Source: an uncultured Gammaproteobacteria bacterium
GTDB lineage: Bacteria; Pseudomonadota; Gammaproteobacteria; Enterobacterales; Psychrobiaceae
Length of the DNA stretch: 51,847 bases
Assembly: GCA_937139475.1 (NCBI GenBank)
Contig: CAKZQF010000107.1
Coordinates: forward strand, 1-51,847
Direction: 5' to 3'
The number at the start of each line of letters is the position of its first letter. Position 1 is the first letter of the stretch. The notes under the pieces were generated by a model. It saw only the letters and a program-made list of their open reading frames with translations. It was not told where the DNA came from and did not search any database. Below, in pieces: positions 44,113-51,816 of this stretch. The translations under genes were made by a program, and so were the position numbers.

Positions 44113-45089
44113 TACTTTGCACCTTGTTCTGACCAAAGGTCAGGTAGGCCTGGATCCGTTTTATGAATTAAGCGTTTAAGCATGAGTTTTAGTGCCATCA
44201 CATCGCCAGAGCCTAATTCAGCAATTAACTCTTCTTCAATCGCTTTAGCTTGGGCAATATGGTGCAGTGATGTTTCACGACCCGTTGGCGTTAGTTGATA
44301 AACATCGTTGTCTAATTCTTTAATAAGCTCTTGAGCAACCAGGAACTTAACATCAGCTTCGCCGATACTGTGTCCAGTATAGTCAAGATGCGTGTTCAGC
44401 TCTTCAATGGTTAATTGGTGCTGGATATTCATCACTGACAGGGCAAAGAAGTGAGAGTCTTCTAATGCTTGCTCATCTAGCACTTTGCGCATGCGATAAA
44501 GCATTTGGAAATGCGAACGGCCTAGCAGGTAACCTAGTAAGTCTTCATTGTAGCTACACTCTGGCGCTGCCGGTTGAGCTGAAAGTGCAACTTCTTCCCA
44601 AGGCTTGCGGGCTGTCATCGCATATTGACCTTGCTGGAATACCAATGGTGGTAGTGCCTGTTGGTCAAAGTCGACGACTTCACCAATAAAGATAAGGTGA
44701 TCACCACCATCATGGGTTACTGTGTTGCGACATTGAAAACGTGCACTACAAGCGGGAATTAATGGCGCATCGCTAATGCCGTCTTCAAGCTCGATACCAC
44801 TGAATTTATCTTCGCCACGAGAAGCGAAAGTATTCGATAGATCTTGCTGATGTTGCGATAAAACGTGTACATTCCAGTGTTCTGCTTTGTTAAATGCTTC
44901 CACACTGAGTGAAGTTTTAGCTAAACTCCAAAGTACCAATGGTGGATCAAGAGAAACAGAGTTAAAACTGTTTGCCGTAAGACCCACTGGAGTCCCATCA
45001 GGTGCGGTTGCGGTGATGATCGTCACGCCAGTAGTGAAACTGCCAAGTGCTTGTCTAAATGCTTGATTATCGAATTCTGCTTGTGCCAT
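44112..45089 (-). CDS. Flavin reductase with C-terminal MarR-like domain (HsaB-like)
   Basis: The 325-residue protein has an N-terminal flavin reductase domain (about 1-165; FTTGVTIITATAPDGTPVGL, NSFNSVSLDPPL) of the HsaB/HpaC family, which supplies reduced flavin to a two-component monooxygenase. A C-terminal part (about 180-320) looks like a MarR winged-helix domain (HFFALSVMNIQHQLTIEELN, DVYQLTPTGRE). Plain HsaB proteins are about 190 residues. A similar fusion is known in the Acinetobacter C1 hydroxyphenylacetate reductase, where the extra domain makes activity respond to substrate. The oxygenase partner is not in the window. It leads the hsaE-G-F-MFS-hsdA operon, behind site E. Confidence 0.8.
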   Translation of the reverse strand: MAQAEFDNQAFRQALGSFTTGVTIITATAPDGTPVGLTANSFNSVSLDPPLVLWSLAKTSLSVEAFNKAEHWNVHVLSQHQQDLSNTFASRGEDKFSGIELEDGISDAPLIPACSARFQCRNTVTHDGGDHLIFIGEVVDFDQQALPPLVFQQGQYAMTARKPWEEVALSAQPAAPECSYNEDLLGYLLGRSHFQMLYRMRKVLDEQALEDSHFFALSVMNIQHQLTIEELNTHLDYTGHSIGEADVKFLVAQELIKELDNDVYQLTPTGRETSLHHIAQAKAIEEELIAELGSGDVMALKLMLKRLIHKTDPGLPDLWSEQGAK

Positions 45090-45122
45090 TGTTAACTCGC
45101 CTTATCGCTATAGTATGGAACC

Positions 45123-45166
45123 AGTATCCGTACATGGCTGTTTATCATCATCGTCAAAATGGACTA
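45123..45166 (-). promoter_or_regulatory. Candidate TetR-type operator (site E) with -10-like box
   Basis: TCGTCAAAATGGACTA (45151-45166) is a 7-2-7 repeat with one mismatch to consensus in each half. On the minus strand TTGACGA is followed after exactly 22 bases by GATACT (45123-45128), about 35 bases before the flavin reductase start. The rest of the 314-base gap at 45090-45403 holds a terminator at 45331 and nothing else recognised. Confidence 0.55.
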
Positions 45167-45330
45167 AACGAATAAGCGTATTGATTAATCGCTTGCTTTA
45201 AGGAGGAAAAGGGCTAGTTGGGCTGGTAATTCTAGCTTTAGTGAAGTGCATGATGTGCTATTGAGCTTATGCTTTTTATTTGAAAGTGCACACACGCACA
45301 CCTGTTACTTCCTTTGCTGCGGCAAATACT

Positions 45331-45352
45331 AAAAAATCATCCGTGATTTTTT
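45331..45352 (-). terminator. Probable terminator after the ketosteroid dehydrogenase gene
   Basis: AAAAAATCA and TGATTTTTT form a 9-bp A/T-rich stem with a four-base loop, 52 bases beyond the stop of the minus-strand gene at 45404. The stem is weak in GC, so efficiency is uncertain. Confidence 0.6.
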
Positions 45353-45403
45353 CATTGGACAATTTCTAATTTAGGGCGATAAACGACGGGAGACATCCGC
45401 GCT

Positions 45404-46882
45404 TTATTGTTCAATTTGTGCAGCTGATTTTCCAGCTAACTTACCAAAGAATGTCGCATCACCAATCGACATACCGCTGCTATAGGTTGCGCCGCAACGT
45501 GGCAGGCCACAAGCATTTCGCCCTGCAGCATACAACCCTTTAATAATTTGGTCATCTTCCGATAACACCTCACCAGTTGGTAAGGTATTTAATCCACCGA
45601 GGGTAAACACTGGAAAATAAGCCCCACCATTTAAAGACACATCAAAGGCAGCATAAGGTGGTTCATCGAGCGGTTTGAGGTAAGGAGTGCGCTTATGAAA
45701 AAGTGGATCCTGGCCGTCTTTGGCATGTTTGTTAAACACCTCAAGTGTATTAACCAGCGTGTCTTCGGTTAAACCTAAATCACGTTCGAGCTCTGCTATG
45801 GTTTCACCGACTTCGGCTACCTTAAACCCGCCCATAGGCGGACGGTCGAGTGCGGCAAAGTTTTTACTGTCGATTATCAGATAGTGCTTATCTTCTGGAT
45901 TACTTAAAATCGCTTCACCCATACGTCCATGATAGCAATCTTCGTTAATAAATCGCTGGCCTTTGCCGTTGACCATAATGCCTTCAACTAAACTCGCTGG
46001 CGGGTAAAATGGTAAACAGATGAACCCTTCGCTCATATTAATGGCGCTGCCACCAACACCCATGCCGATTCTAATACCTATGCCTGTGTCATTGGGATTG
46101 CCATTTGGAATGTTGCCAAGACTTAAACGAGGGGCGTATTTGGCCACCATTTCTGGATTCATAATGAAGCCGCCTGCACATAAAACGACGCCTTTGTTAG
46201 CTTTAATGCAGCGCTCTTGGCCATCGATGCGCGACACAATGCCAACGACCTCGTTATCGTCATTAATAATGGCGGTGAGGGCCCGTGCGTCATACTCGAC
46301 TTCGACACCAAGCGCTATAGCCTTCTCACTTAGCTTGTCGATGACCATCTTTCCGCCGCCTTCGCCATGTACTTTGCCTTTGTGTCCGCGCGGCGCTGCT
46401 TTTGAGTGCTCGTCAAACGGGTAGCATGTTTCGTTACCTGAGTAGATGAGCCCTTCGTCGCGAGGTGTGTTGGTACTTTTGCTGGCGTAATATTCAGGTT
46501 TAAACTCCATGCCATGGTCAATTAGCCATTGATAATGCTCTAAACTGCCATCGGCGTAGAGCCTCACTTTGGCTTCATCGGCATTGGGGCCACTGGCCAT
46601 CATCAGGTATTTGTACATTTCTTCGGTGTCATCTTCAAAGCCACAAGCTTGTTGTGTTGGCGTGCCGCCGCCCATATAAATCAGCCCGCCTGCCATCGCT
46701 GTTGTGCCCCCTGCGCCACTTGCCGCTTCTAAGATTAAGACCTCTGCGCCATGGGTTCGCGCACCAATGGCTGCACTGGCCCCAGCCGCGCCCATACCGA
46801 TCACGACAACATCGGTTTCTCTATCCCAACGACTGACAGTAGAGGCTTTACGCGGTTGTGATGGTAGCGTTTTGGTGGTCAT
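45404..46882 (-). CDS. FAD-dependent 3-ketosteroid dehydrogenase, probably Delta4-(5) type
   Basis: The 492-residue flavoprotein of the fumarate reductase/KstD family has a Rossmann FAD motif (VVIGMGAAGASAA, about 26-38), GGTTAMAGG, and VLCAGGF. Family knowledge, from memory: the Rhodococcus jostii Delta4-(5-alpha)-ketosteroid dehydrogenase (about 490 residues) uses Tyr319, Tyr466 and Ser468. Here Tyr317 (NEDCYHGR), Tyr467 and Ser469 (CGATYSSGMS) sit at matching places and spacing, which favours a Delta4 enzyme over the longer Delta1 enzymes. It would introduce the 4,5 double bond after 3-alpha-oxidation. It is divergent from a TetR gene, with tandem palindromes in the shared promoter region. 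GGAG precedes the ATG. Confidence 0.72.
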   Translation of the reverse strand: MTTKTLPSQPRKASTVSRWDRETDVVVIGMGAAGASAAIGARTHGAEVLILEAASGAGGTTAMAGGLIYMGGGTPTQQACGFEDDTEEMYKYLMMASGPNADEAKVRLYADGSLEHYQWLIDHGMEFKPEYYASKSTNTPRDEGLIYSGNETCYPFDEHSKAAPRGHKGKVHGEGGGKMVIDKLSEKAIALGVEVEYDARALTAIINDDNEVVGIVSRIDGQERCIKANKGVVLCAGGFIMNPEMVAKYAPRLSLGNIPNGNPNDTGIGIRIGMGVGGSAINMSEGFICLPFYPPASLVEGIMVNGKGQRFINEDCYHGRMGEAILSNPEDKHYLIIDSKNFAALDRPPMGGFKVAEVGETIAELERDLGLTEDTLVNTLEVFNKHAKDGQDPLFHKRTPYLKPLDEPPYAAFDVSLNGGAYFPVFTLGGLNTLPTGEVLSEDDQIIKGLYAAGRNACGLPRCGATYSSGMSIGDATFFGKLAGKSAAQIEQ

Positions 46883-46903
46883 GGTCGGTCTCCGATTTTA
46901 AAG

Positions 46904-46941
46904 TAAAGAGGTCTCTTTAATAAATTAAAGAAGTTTCTTTA
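46904..46941. promoter_or_regulatory. Two tandem TetR-type operators
   Basis: TAAAGAGGTCTCTTTA (46904-46919) and TAAAGAAGTTTCTTTA (46926-46941) are both perfect 7-2-7 inverted repeats, 22 bases apart centre to centre, about two helical turns. They lie in the 118-base divergent region between the ketosteroid dehydrogenase and the TetR gene, and so are the likely binding sites of that TetR protein. The motif differs from TCGTCCA-N2-TGGACGA. Confidence 0.75.
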
Positions 46942-47000
46942 GAAGTGCAAGTGGCGATGATAAAGTTGTTGTTAATAGTTTTTTAGCGATTGAGTAATAC

Positions 47001-47648
47001 ATGTCTCAACCCCTTTCAAAAAGAGCACAAGCGTCCAATCAGCGACGCTTACAAATATTAGTCACCGCTGAGCAGTTATTTGGTGAACGTGGCATTGATG
47101 CTGTATCGCTTAATGAAATTAATAAAGCGGCGGATCAGAAAAATACCTCAGCACTGCATTATCACTTTGGCAGTAAGGGCGGCTTACTCGATGCCATCGT
47201 GTTTGAGCATTACGCCAGCGTCGAACAAAAAATCAACCTTGCCTTAGATACACTCGAAGCACAGCCTACCCTTACTTGCCGAGATATCGTCGCTGCCATG
47301 ACATCGCCTTATGTTGATAAACTCGATGATAGTCGTGGTATCAACTACTTACGTATTATGGCGCAGCAACTTAGTGTAAGTACCGATTGGGTAGCAAAAG
47401 GGCGGCTAGGGCGTGATGATGTGGCGCGTGAGCGCATCGTTAAGCTATTTAGGCGTGAGAATTTAGCGTTACCTGCGGATGTTACTGAAATAAGGATGGT
47501 GCTCTACACCACCTTGTTATTCCATTCACTGGCTGCGTACTCTCGATTTGAGCAAACCAATCGTCGCAATCCGTTGGGCGATAAAGCCAAGTTCACCGAA
47601 AACTTAATCGATAGCCTGGTGGGCGTGCTTGTGCCACCTAATGTCTAG
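47001..47648 (+). CDS. TetR-family transcriptional regulator
   Basis: The 215-residue protein has an N-terminal TetR helix-turn-helix (about 10-60; AEQLFGERGIDAVSLNEINK then SALHYHFGSKGGLLDAI) and a helical ligand-binding domain. The divergent neighbour is a steroid flavoprotein and two matching palindromes lie between them, so autorepression and repression of that gene are likely, relieved by a steroid or its CoA ester. The ribosome-binding site is weak. Whether it also reads the unrelated TCGTCCA palindromes is doubtful, since its own gene region carries a different motif. Confidence 0.85.
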   Translation: MSQPLSKRAQASNQRRLQILVTAEQLFGERGIDAVSLNEINKAADQKNTSALHYHFGSKGGLLDAIVFEHYASVEQKINLALDTLEAQPTLTCRDIVAAMTSPYVDKLDDSRGINYLRIMAQQLSVSTDWVAKGRLGRDDVARERIVKLFRRENLALPADVTEIRMVLYTTLLFHSLAAYSRFEQTNRRNPLGDKAKFTENLIDSLVGVLVPPNV

Positions 47649-47652
47649 CACG

Positions 47653-47697
47653 CTCGTCCAATTGGACGAGGAAAAAGCCGATGACATCAGATAAAAA
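47653..47697 (+). promoter_or_regulatory. Candidate TetR-type operator, site B (perfect palindrome)
   Basis: CTCGTCCAATTGGACGAG (47653-47670) is a perfect 18-bp palindrome and the best example of the motif found at six places in the window. TAAAAA (47692-47697) lies 22 bases after the right half-site. It follows the TetR gene by four bases and precedes the aldehyde dehydrogenase gene by 134, so it most likely controls the latter. Confidence 0.65.
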
Positions 47698-47710
47698 AGA
47701 CATAGTGGGG

Positions 47711-47753
47711 TAGTTTGTTGTCACTAACAACAACGAATATAAATAACAAACTA
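47711..47753 (+). other. Two mutually exclusive hairpins in the aldehyde dehydrogenase leader
   Basis: TAGTTTGTT (47711-47719) can pair with AACAAACTA (47745-47753). Overlapping it, TTGTTGT (47715-47721) can pair with ACAACAA (47727-47733) around CACTA. The two stems share bases and cannot form together. They lie downstream of the likely promoter and 50-90 bases before the start codon. Regulatory meaning is unproven. Confidence 0.35.
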
Positions 47754-47804
47754 TCCAAGGCTAGTTAACGCTGGCATCTTATCAATCAATTAAGGAACTA
47801 TCGC

Positions 47805-49232
47805 ATGACAGATTCTATGGCTGGCTTACTCGAGCGCCAACAAGCGGCACACACACTACAAATGAGCGTAAGTGCAGCACAACGGCGCGAACGAATTCAA
47901 CAAGTTATTAACGTAGTGGTGGAGAACCACCAAGCACTTGCTGAGGCAATGGAAGCGGACTTTGGTGGTCGTAGCCAGGGCTTCTCTATCATGAACGATA
48001 TATTAGGTTCTTTAGCGTGTTTAAAATATACCAGAGATAACCTTGAGCCGTGGATGCAAAATGAAAATCGCGATGTATTCTCACCTTATGATCAACTGGG
48101 TAGCACGGCACGAGTTGAATATCAGCCAAAAGGTAGTGTTGGGGTTATCGGTACATGGAATGCACCGCTTTATACACTGCTTGCACCGCTGGCTTGTGCA
48201 CTGGGTGCTGGTAATCGCGTTATCCTTAAGCCATCTGAAGTGACTCCGAAAACGGCTGAGACAATTGAACGTATCTTTAGTCAGCATATCGATCCACTGC
48301 TGGTCGCTGTGGTTACTGGTGGGGTAGATGTTAGCGCGAGCTTTAGTGCGCTACCGTTTGATCACATGGTGTTCACCGGTAGTACAACGGTTGGTAAGAA
48401 AATAATGCGGGCAGCGTCAGACAACCTCGTACCTGTGACTTTAGAGCTTGGTGGTAAATCACCTGTGGTCGTCAGCGAAAGTGCTGACTTGGCCGAAGCG
48501 TGTAAGCGTTTGGCTTTGGCAAAAAGTAACAATGGTGGTCAAGTGTGTGTAAGCCCAGATATTATTTATTTCCCGCGGGCTAAGCTAGACCAAGCGGCTG
48601 ATTTATTACTGGAAAATTTCCGCACCTTCTTTCCGCAAATGAGCGACAACCCTGACTTTGTGCCTGTGGTAAATCAACATCACTGCAGCCGCGTTGCTCA
48701 GTTGGTGGAGCAAGCGCAAGCCGCCGGGGTTGAAGTGCGTAGCAGTCATGACGTAGCAAGCCTAAGTGACATTGCAGCGCAAGATAAGCGTCTGCCACTG
48801 CAGTTGGTTATTTCGCCAAGTAAAGATGAGCGCATCATGCAAGAAGAAATCTTCGGTCCTGCGCTTGTATTACTGCCATACGATGATATCTCAGAAGTGA
48901 TTAATGACATCAACAGCCGTGAAAAACCACTCGCGCTATACTACTTCGGCGAAGATCAAGCTGAACAAGCAAACGTACTAGCCAATACAACCTCTGGCGG
49001 CGTTTCAATTAATGACTGCCTAATGCATGCGGCAATGCATGATGCGCCATTTGGCGGTGTCGGTGCATCTGGCATGGGACACTACCACGGCCGTGAAGGA
49101 TTTTTATCGTTCAGCCACATGCGTACGGTCTTTGTTGCTCCAGTGCACGACCCGCGCGCAGAGTGGGGCATGTTGCCACCACATTATGAAGGCTTTAAAG
49201 AGGCCATGGCAGCACAGGTTACTGCTGATTAA
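47805..49232 (+). CDS. Aldehyde dehydrogenase, coniferyl-aldehyde-dehydrogenase type
   Basis: The 475-residue aldehyde dehydrogenase has catalytic Cys248 (NNGGQVCVSPD), general base Glu214 (TLELGGKSP) and cofactor-binding TGSTTVGKKIM. It belongs to the class-3/CalB-like branch, which lacks the long N-terminal region of class 1/2. In cholate degraders an aldehyde dehydrogenase oxidises the C22 aldehyde left by side-chain aldolase cleavage; the operator at 47653 and the aldolase module in this window make that role attractive. It could equally act on another aldehyde. AAGGAAC precedes the ATG. A GAGGCA/TGCCTC hairpin follows. Confidence 0.82.
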   Translation: MTDSMAGLLERQQAAHTLQMSVSAAQRRERIQQVINVVVENHQALAEAMEADFGGRSQGFSIMNDILGSLACLKYTRDNLEPWMQNENRDVFSPYDQLGSTARVEYQPKGSVGVIGTWNAPLYTLLAPLACALGAGNRVILKPSEVTPKTAETIERIFSQHIDPLLVAVVTGGVDVSASFSALPFDHMVFTGSTTVGKKIMRAASDNLVPVTLELGGKSPVVVSESADLAEACKRLALAKSNNGGQVCVSPDIIYFPRAKLDQAADLLLENFRTFFPQMSDNPDFVPVVNQHHCSRVAQLVEQAQAAGVEVRSSHDVASLSDIAAQDKRLPLQLVISPSKDERIMQEEIFGPALVLLPYDDISEVINDINSREKPLALYYFGEDQAEQANVLANTTSGGVSINDCLMHAAMHDAPFGGVGASGMGHYHGREGFLSFSHMRTVFVAPVHDPRAEWGMLPPHYEGFKEAMAAQVTAD

Positions 49233-49239
49233 TCTTGCA

Positions 49240-49261
49240 GAGGCATCGCCAGCGGTGCCTC
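49240..49261 (+). terminator. Possible terminator of the aldehyde dehydrogenase gene
   Basis: GAGGCA (49240-49245) and TGCCTC (49256-49261) form a stem, followed by a pyrimidine-rich but T-poor stretch. The gap from 49262 to 49594 holds no gene. The only thing noted in it is a direct repeat GTTAATTT (49554-49561 and 49569-49576). No convincing -35/-10 pair was found for the receptor gene. Confidence 0.4.
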
Positions 49262-49594
49262 GTTCTTTCCCTCCTTTCATTTAGTTATTTTATATAGCTA
49301 GTCATTTCTACTGAAAAATCGATTACTTATTAATCCTCGTTCATGTGGACTATGTGGTTTCTTTTTTTGTCTGCGAGGATAAAACCTTACATTAATTGTT
49401 GGTAATTTAACCAAAGATTAAATACCGCAATTAGCAGTTGTAAAATTGAGAGTTAAAGCATTTTAGATTTACATCAGGGTGCGTATGTTAAAACCGACGC
49501 GAATAAGCCCTTCCTTTTAGCCTGAATGTAACAGTCATATTTGGGGCATTTAGGTTAATTTAAGTAAAGTTAATTTTGAAACAAGGATTAAACA

Positions 49595-51763
49595 GTGAAT
49601 TATAATAAAAAACCACTAAACATCGCTTTATCGTTAGCATTAATCTCTATGACTAATGTTGCACTTGCTGAGTCTCAAAAGGACAGCAAGAAAGAAGGCT
49701 TGGAAGTTATCGAAGTTACAGCTCAAAAACGTGTTCAAAATCTTCAAGAGTTACCTACTGCAGTATCCGTGTTCGATACTAAGGCTCTTAATGACAAAGG
49801 GATTACCGATGTCGAAGATCTCAGTATTTACACTCCTAATATGCAAATATCAGAAACGCCTGGCGGCAGTACTGGTGCAACCATTGCAATTCGTGGTTCG
49901 GTAACCATTAACCCAGCCGTAACATGGGAGCCAACCACGGGTGTATATATAGATGGTGTGTTTGTTTCTAAAAATGTTGGCGGCTTATTTGACGTTGCCG
50001 CAATTGATCGTGTTGAAGTATTACGTGGGCCACAAGGCACGCTATATGGAAAAAATACTCTGGGTGGCGCTCTTAGTATAGTAACTCGCAAGCCCAGCGG
50101 AGAGTTAGGCGGTGAAGTTCGTGTCGGTGCTGGTAATTATGGCATGACAGATTTTTACGTAACCGCTGATTCGGGCCAAATCAACGATAAATTAAGTTTT
50201 AATTTCACTGCGAATAAGAAGGATCGTGACGGTTTTTATGACAATCTTTCGGTTACTTCAGACGTAAAAAAATTCAAGGAACTTAAGTCAACTTCAATGC
50301 GTTTTGGTGCGCTATATGAGCACAGCGACGAGCTTGAATTCTACTACACCTATGACAACAGTGATAAAGACAATACGCCGCCAATGGGCCAGGTAAATAT
50401 TGCGGCGATCATGCCGGATGATACGAAAAGCCGCCAAGAAACTGCGGCACTAGATGGTGTTCAGTTTGACCGCTCTGAAAGCTCTGGCCATGCGCTGACT
50501 GTCACCTGGCAGCAAAGTCCAAATTTAACCATCAAATCAATTAGCGCTGTGCGTGAAATCGATTATGAAGATGGTAGTGACTACGATGGTTTTGATTTAC
50601 TCGGTTTCCACACCATTCGTGAAGTAATGCATGAGCAAACCTCGCAAGAAATCCAATTTATCGGAAACGCCGAGAACTTAAACTATGTTGCTGGTTTGTT
50701 TTACTTTAAAGAAGAGTCTGATGTCACTAACCCGTTTATTATGAGCTTTGCCACGGTTAATAACTACTACGGTGTTGAGTCTACTTCTGTGGCAGCCTAT
50801 GCCAATGTAGAGTATCAACTAAGTGACAAATTAACGCTTGCTGGTGGCCTGCGTTGGACGACTGAAGAGAAGGAGTTCTACATTGAACATCCTGATGACT
50901 TTAGTTTCGCGTTCTTTTTCCCATTGCCACGGACAACGGCAAAAGACACTTGGGATAACACCTCAGCAATGGCATCGCTTACCTATGAATTGGCAGACAA
51001 TGTAACAACATACGGTAAAATCTCTCAAGGCTGGAAAGCTGGTGGATTTAACGGCGAAGCGCCAAATGCGGACATAGCGGTTAAACCTTATGATGCTGAA
51101 GAAGTGTTAGCCTATGAATGGGGCCTTAAGTCCCGTTGGTTAGATGAGCGTATTCAAACCAACGTAGCAGTCTTCCACAATGACATCAAAAATATGCAAA
51201 TGTCTGAATTCTTGGGTGCTTATTCTGATATTCAAAATGCTGGTGCGGCCAAAGTCACGGGTCTTGAGTTTGAACTCGTTGCGGCGCTAACCGATGACTT
51301 GTTGTTGAACTTTAACTACGGCATGTTAGATCCAGAGTATGACGAGTTTATTACTTATAACGTCTATACTGGCGCGCCAAATGATATTACCGATGAAGCA
51401 GAGTTTCCGTATAGCCCTGACAATAAATGGTCGCTAGGACTGAACTATGTGACTGAATCAGATTTTGGTGAACTGAGTATAGGCGGTGACTATAGCTATG
51501 TTGATGATCACTTTGCATTCCATAACCAGCCATCGGCTGACTTTACCCGTATTGAAAGCTACGGTGTGCTCAATGCTCGCGTCTCGTTAAAAGAGATTGC
51601 AGGTAGTAAGTTTAATGCCTCGATCTGGGGTAAGAATATTACAGATGAGGAATACCGTATTAATGGTGTACCAATGGGGGATGCAACTGGTGCATTCATC
51701 GGAGGTATTAACTACTACGGTGATCCTGCAACTTATGGTATCGAAGTAAGCTACACGTTCTAA
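49595..51763 (+). CDS. TonB-dependent outer-membrane receptor
   Basis: The 722-residue protein has a signal peptide (cleavage probably after Ala-Leu-Ala, residue 25), a TonB-box-like LEVIEVTAQKR, a plug domain (about 45-160 with RVEVLRGPQGTLYGKNTLGG), and a beta-barrel ending in EVSYTF (terminal Phe). It is the iron-complex/oxygen-limited-type receptor found often near steroid and aromatic clusters. It begins with GTG, and AAGGA precedes it. Located at the end of the steroid island, it is a candidate for uptake of bile salts or other steroids, though siderophores or glycans are also possible ligands. It is followed by a strong terminator. Confidence 0.88.
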   Translation: MNYNKKPLNIALSLALISMTNVALAESQKDSKKEGLEVIEVTAQKRVQNLQELPTAVSVFDTKALNDKGITDVEDLSIYTPNMQISETPGGSTGATIAIRGSVTINPAVTWEPTTGVYIDGVFVSKNVGGLFDVAAIDRVEVLRGPQGTLYGKNTLGGALSIVTRKPSGELGGEVRVGAGNYGMTDFYVTADSGQINDKLSFNFTANKKDRDGFYDNLSVTSDVKKFKELKSTSMRFGALYEHSDELEFYYTYDNSDKDNTPPMGQVNIAAIMPDDTKSRQETAALDGVQFDRSESSGHALTVTWQQSPNLTIKSISAVREIDYEDGSDYDGFDLLGFHTIREVMHEQTSQEIQFIGNAENLNYVAGLFYFKEESDVTNPFIMSFATVNNYYGVESTSVAAYANVEYQLSDKLTLAGGLRWTTEEKEFYIEHPDDFSFAFFFPLPRTTAKDTWDNTSAMASLTYELADNVTTYGKISQGWKAGGFNGEAPNADIAVKPYDAEEVLAYEWGLKSRWLDERIQTNVAVFHNDIKNMQMSEFLGAYSDIQNAGAAKVTGLEFELVAALTDDLLLNFNYGMLDPEYDEFITYNVYTGAPNDITDEAEFPYSPDNKWSLGLNYVTESDFGELSIGGDYSYVDDHFAFHNQPSADFTRIESYGVLNARVSLKEIAGSKFNASIWGKNITDEEYRINGVPMGDATGAFIGGINYYGDPATYGIEVSYTF

Positions 51764-51787
51764 GTTAGGCAACCGGTATTACGTCAG

Positions 51788-51816
51788 GCCCCGCTTATTT
51801 GAGTGGGGCTTTTTTT
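51788..51816 (+). terminator. Rho-independent terminator of the TonB receptor gene
   Basis: GCCCC (51788-51792) and GGGGC (51805-51809), extended by weaker pairs, are followed by seven T residues. Confidence 0.85.

Noticed and set aside
46020..46424. 134-codon open frame on the plus strand
   Set aside because: It is antisense to the ketosteroid dehydrogenase gene and has no protein-like motifs.
46904..46941. Membership of the TCGTCCA regulon
   Set aside because: Same 7-2-7 layout but the half-site TAAAGA(G/A) is unrelated to TCGTCCA.
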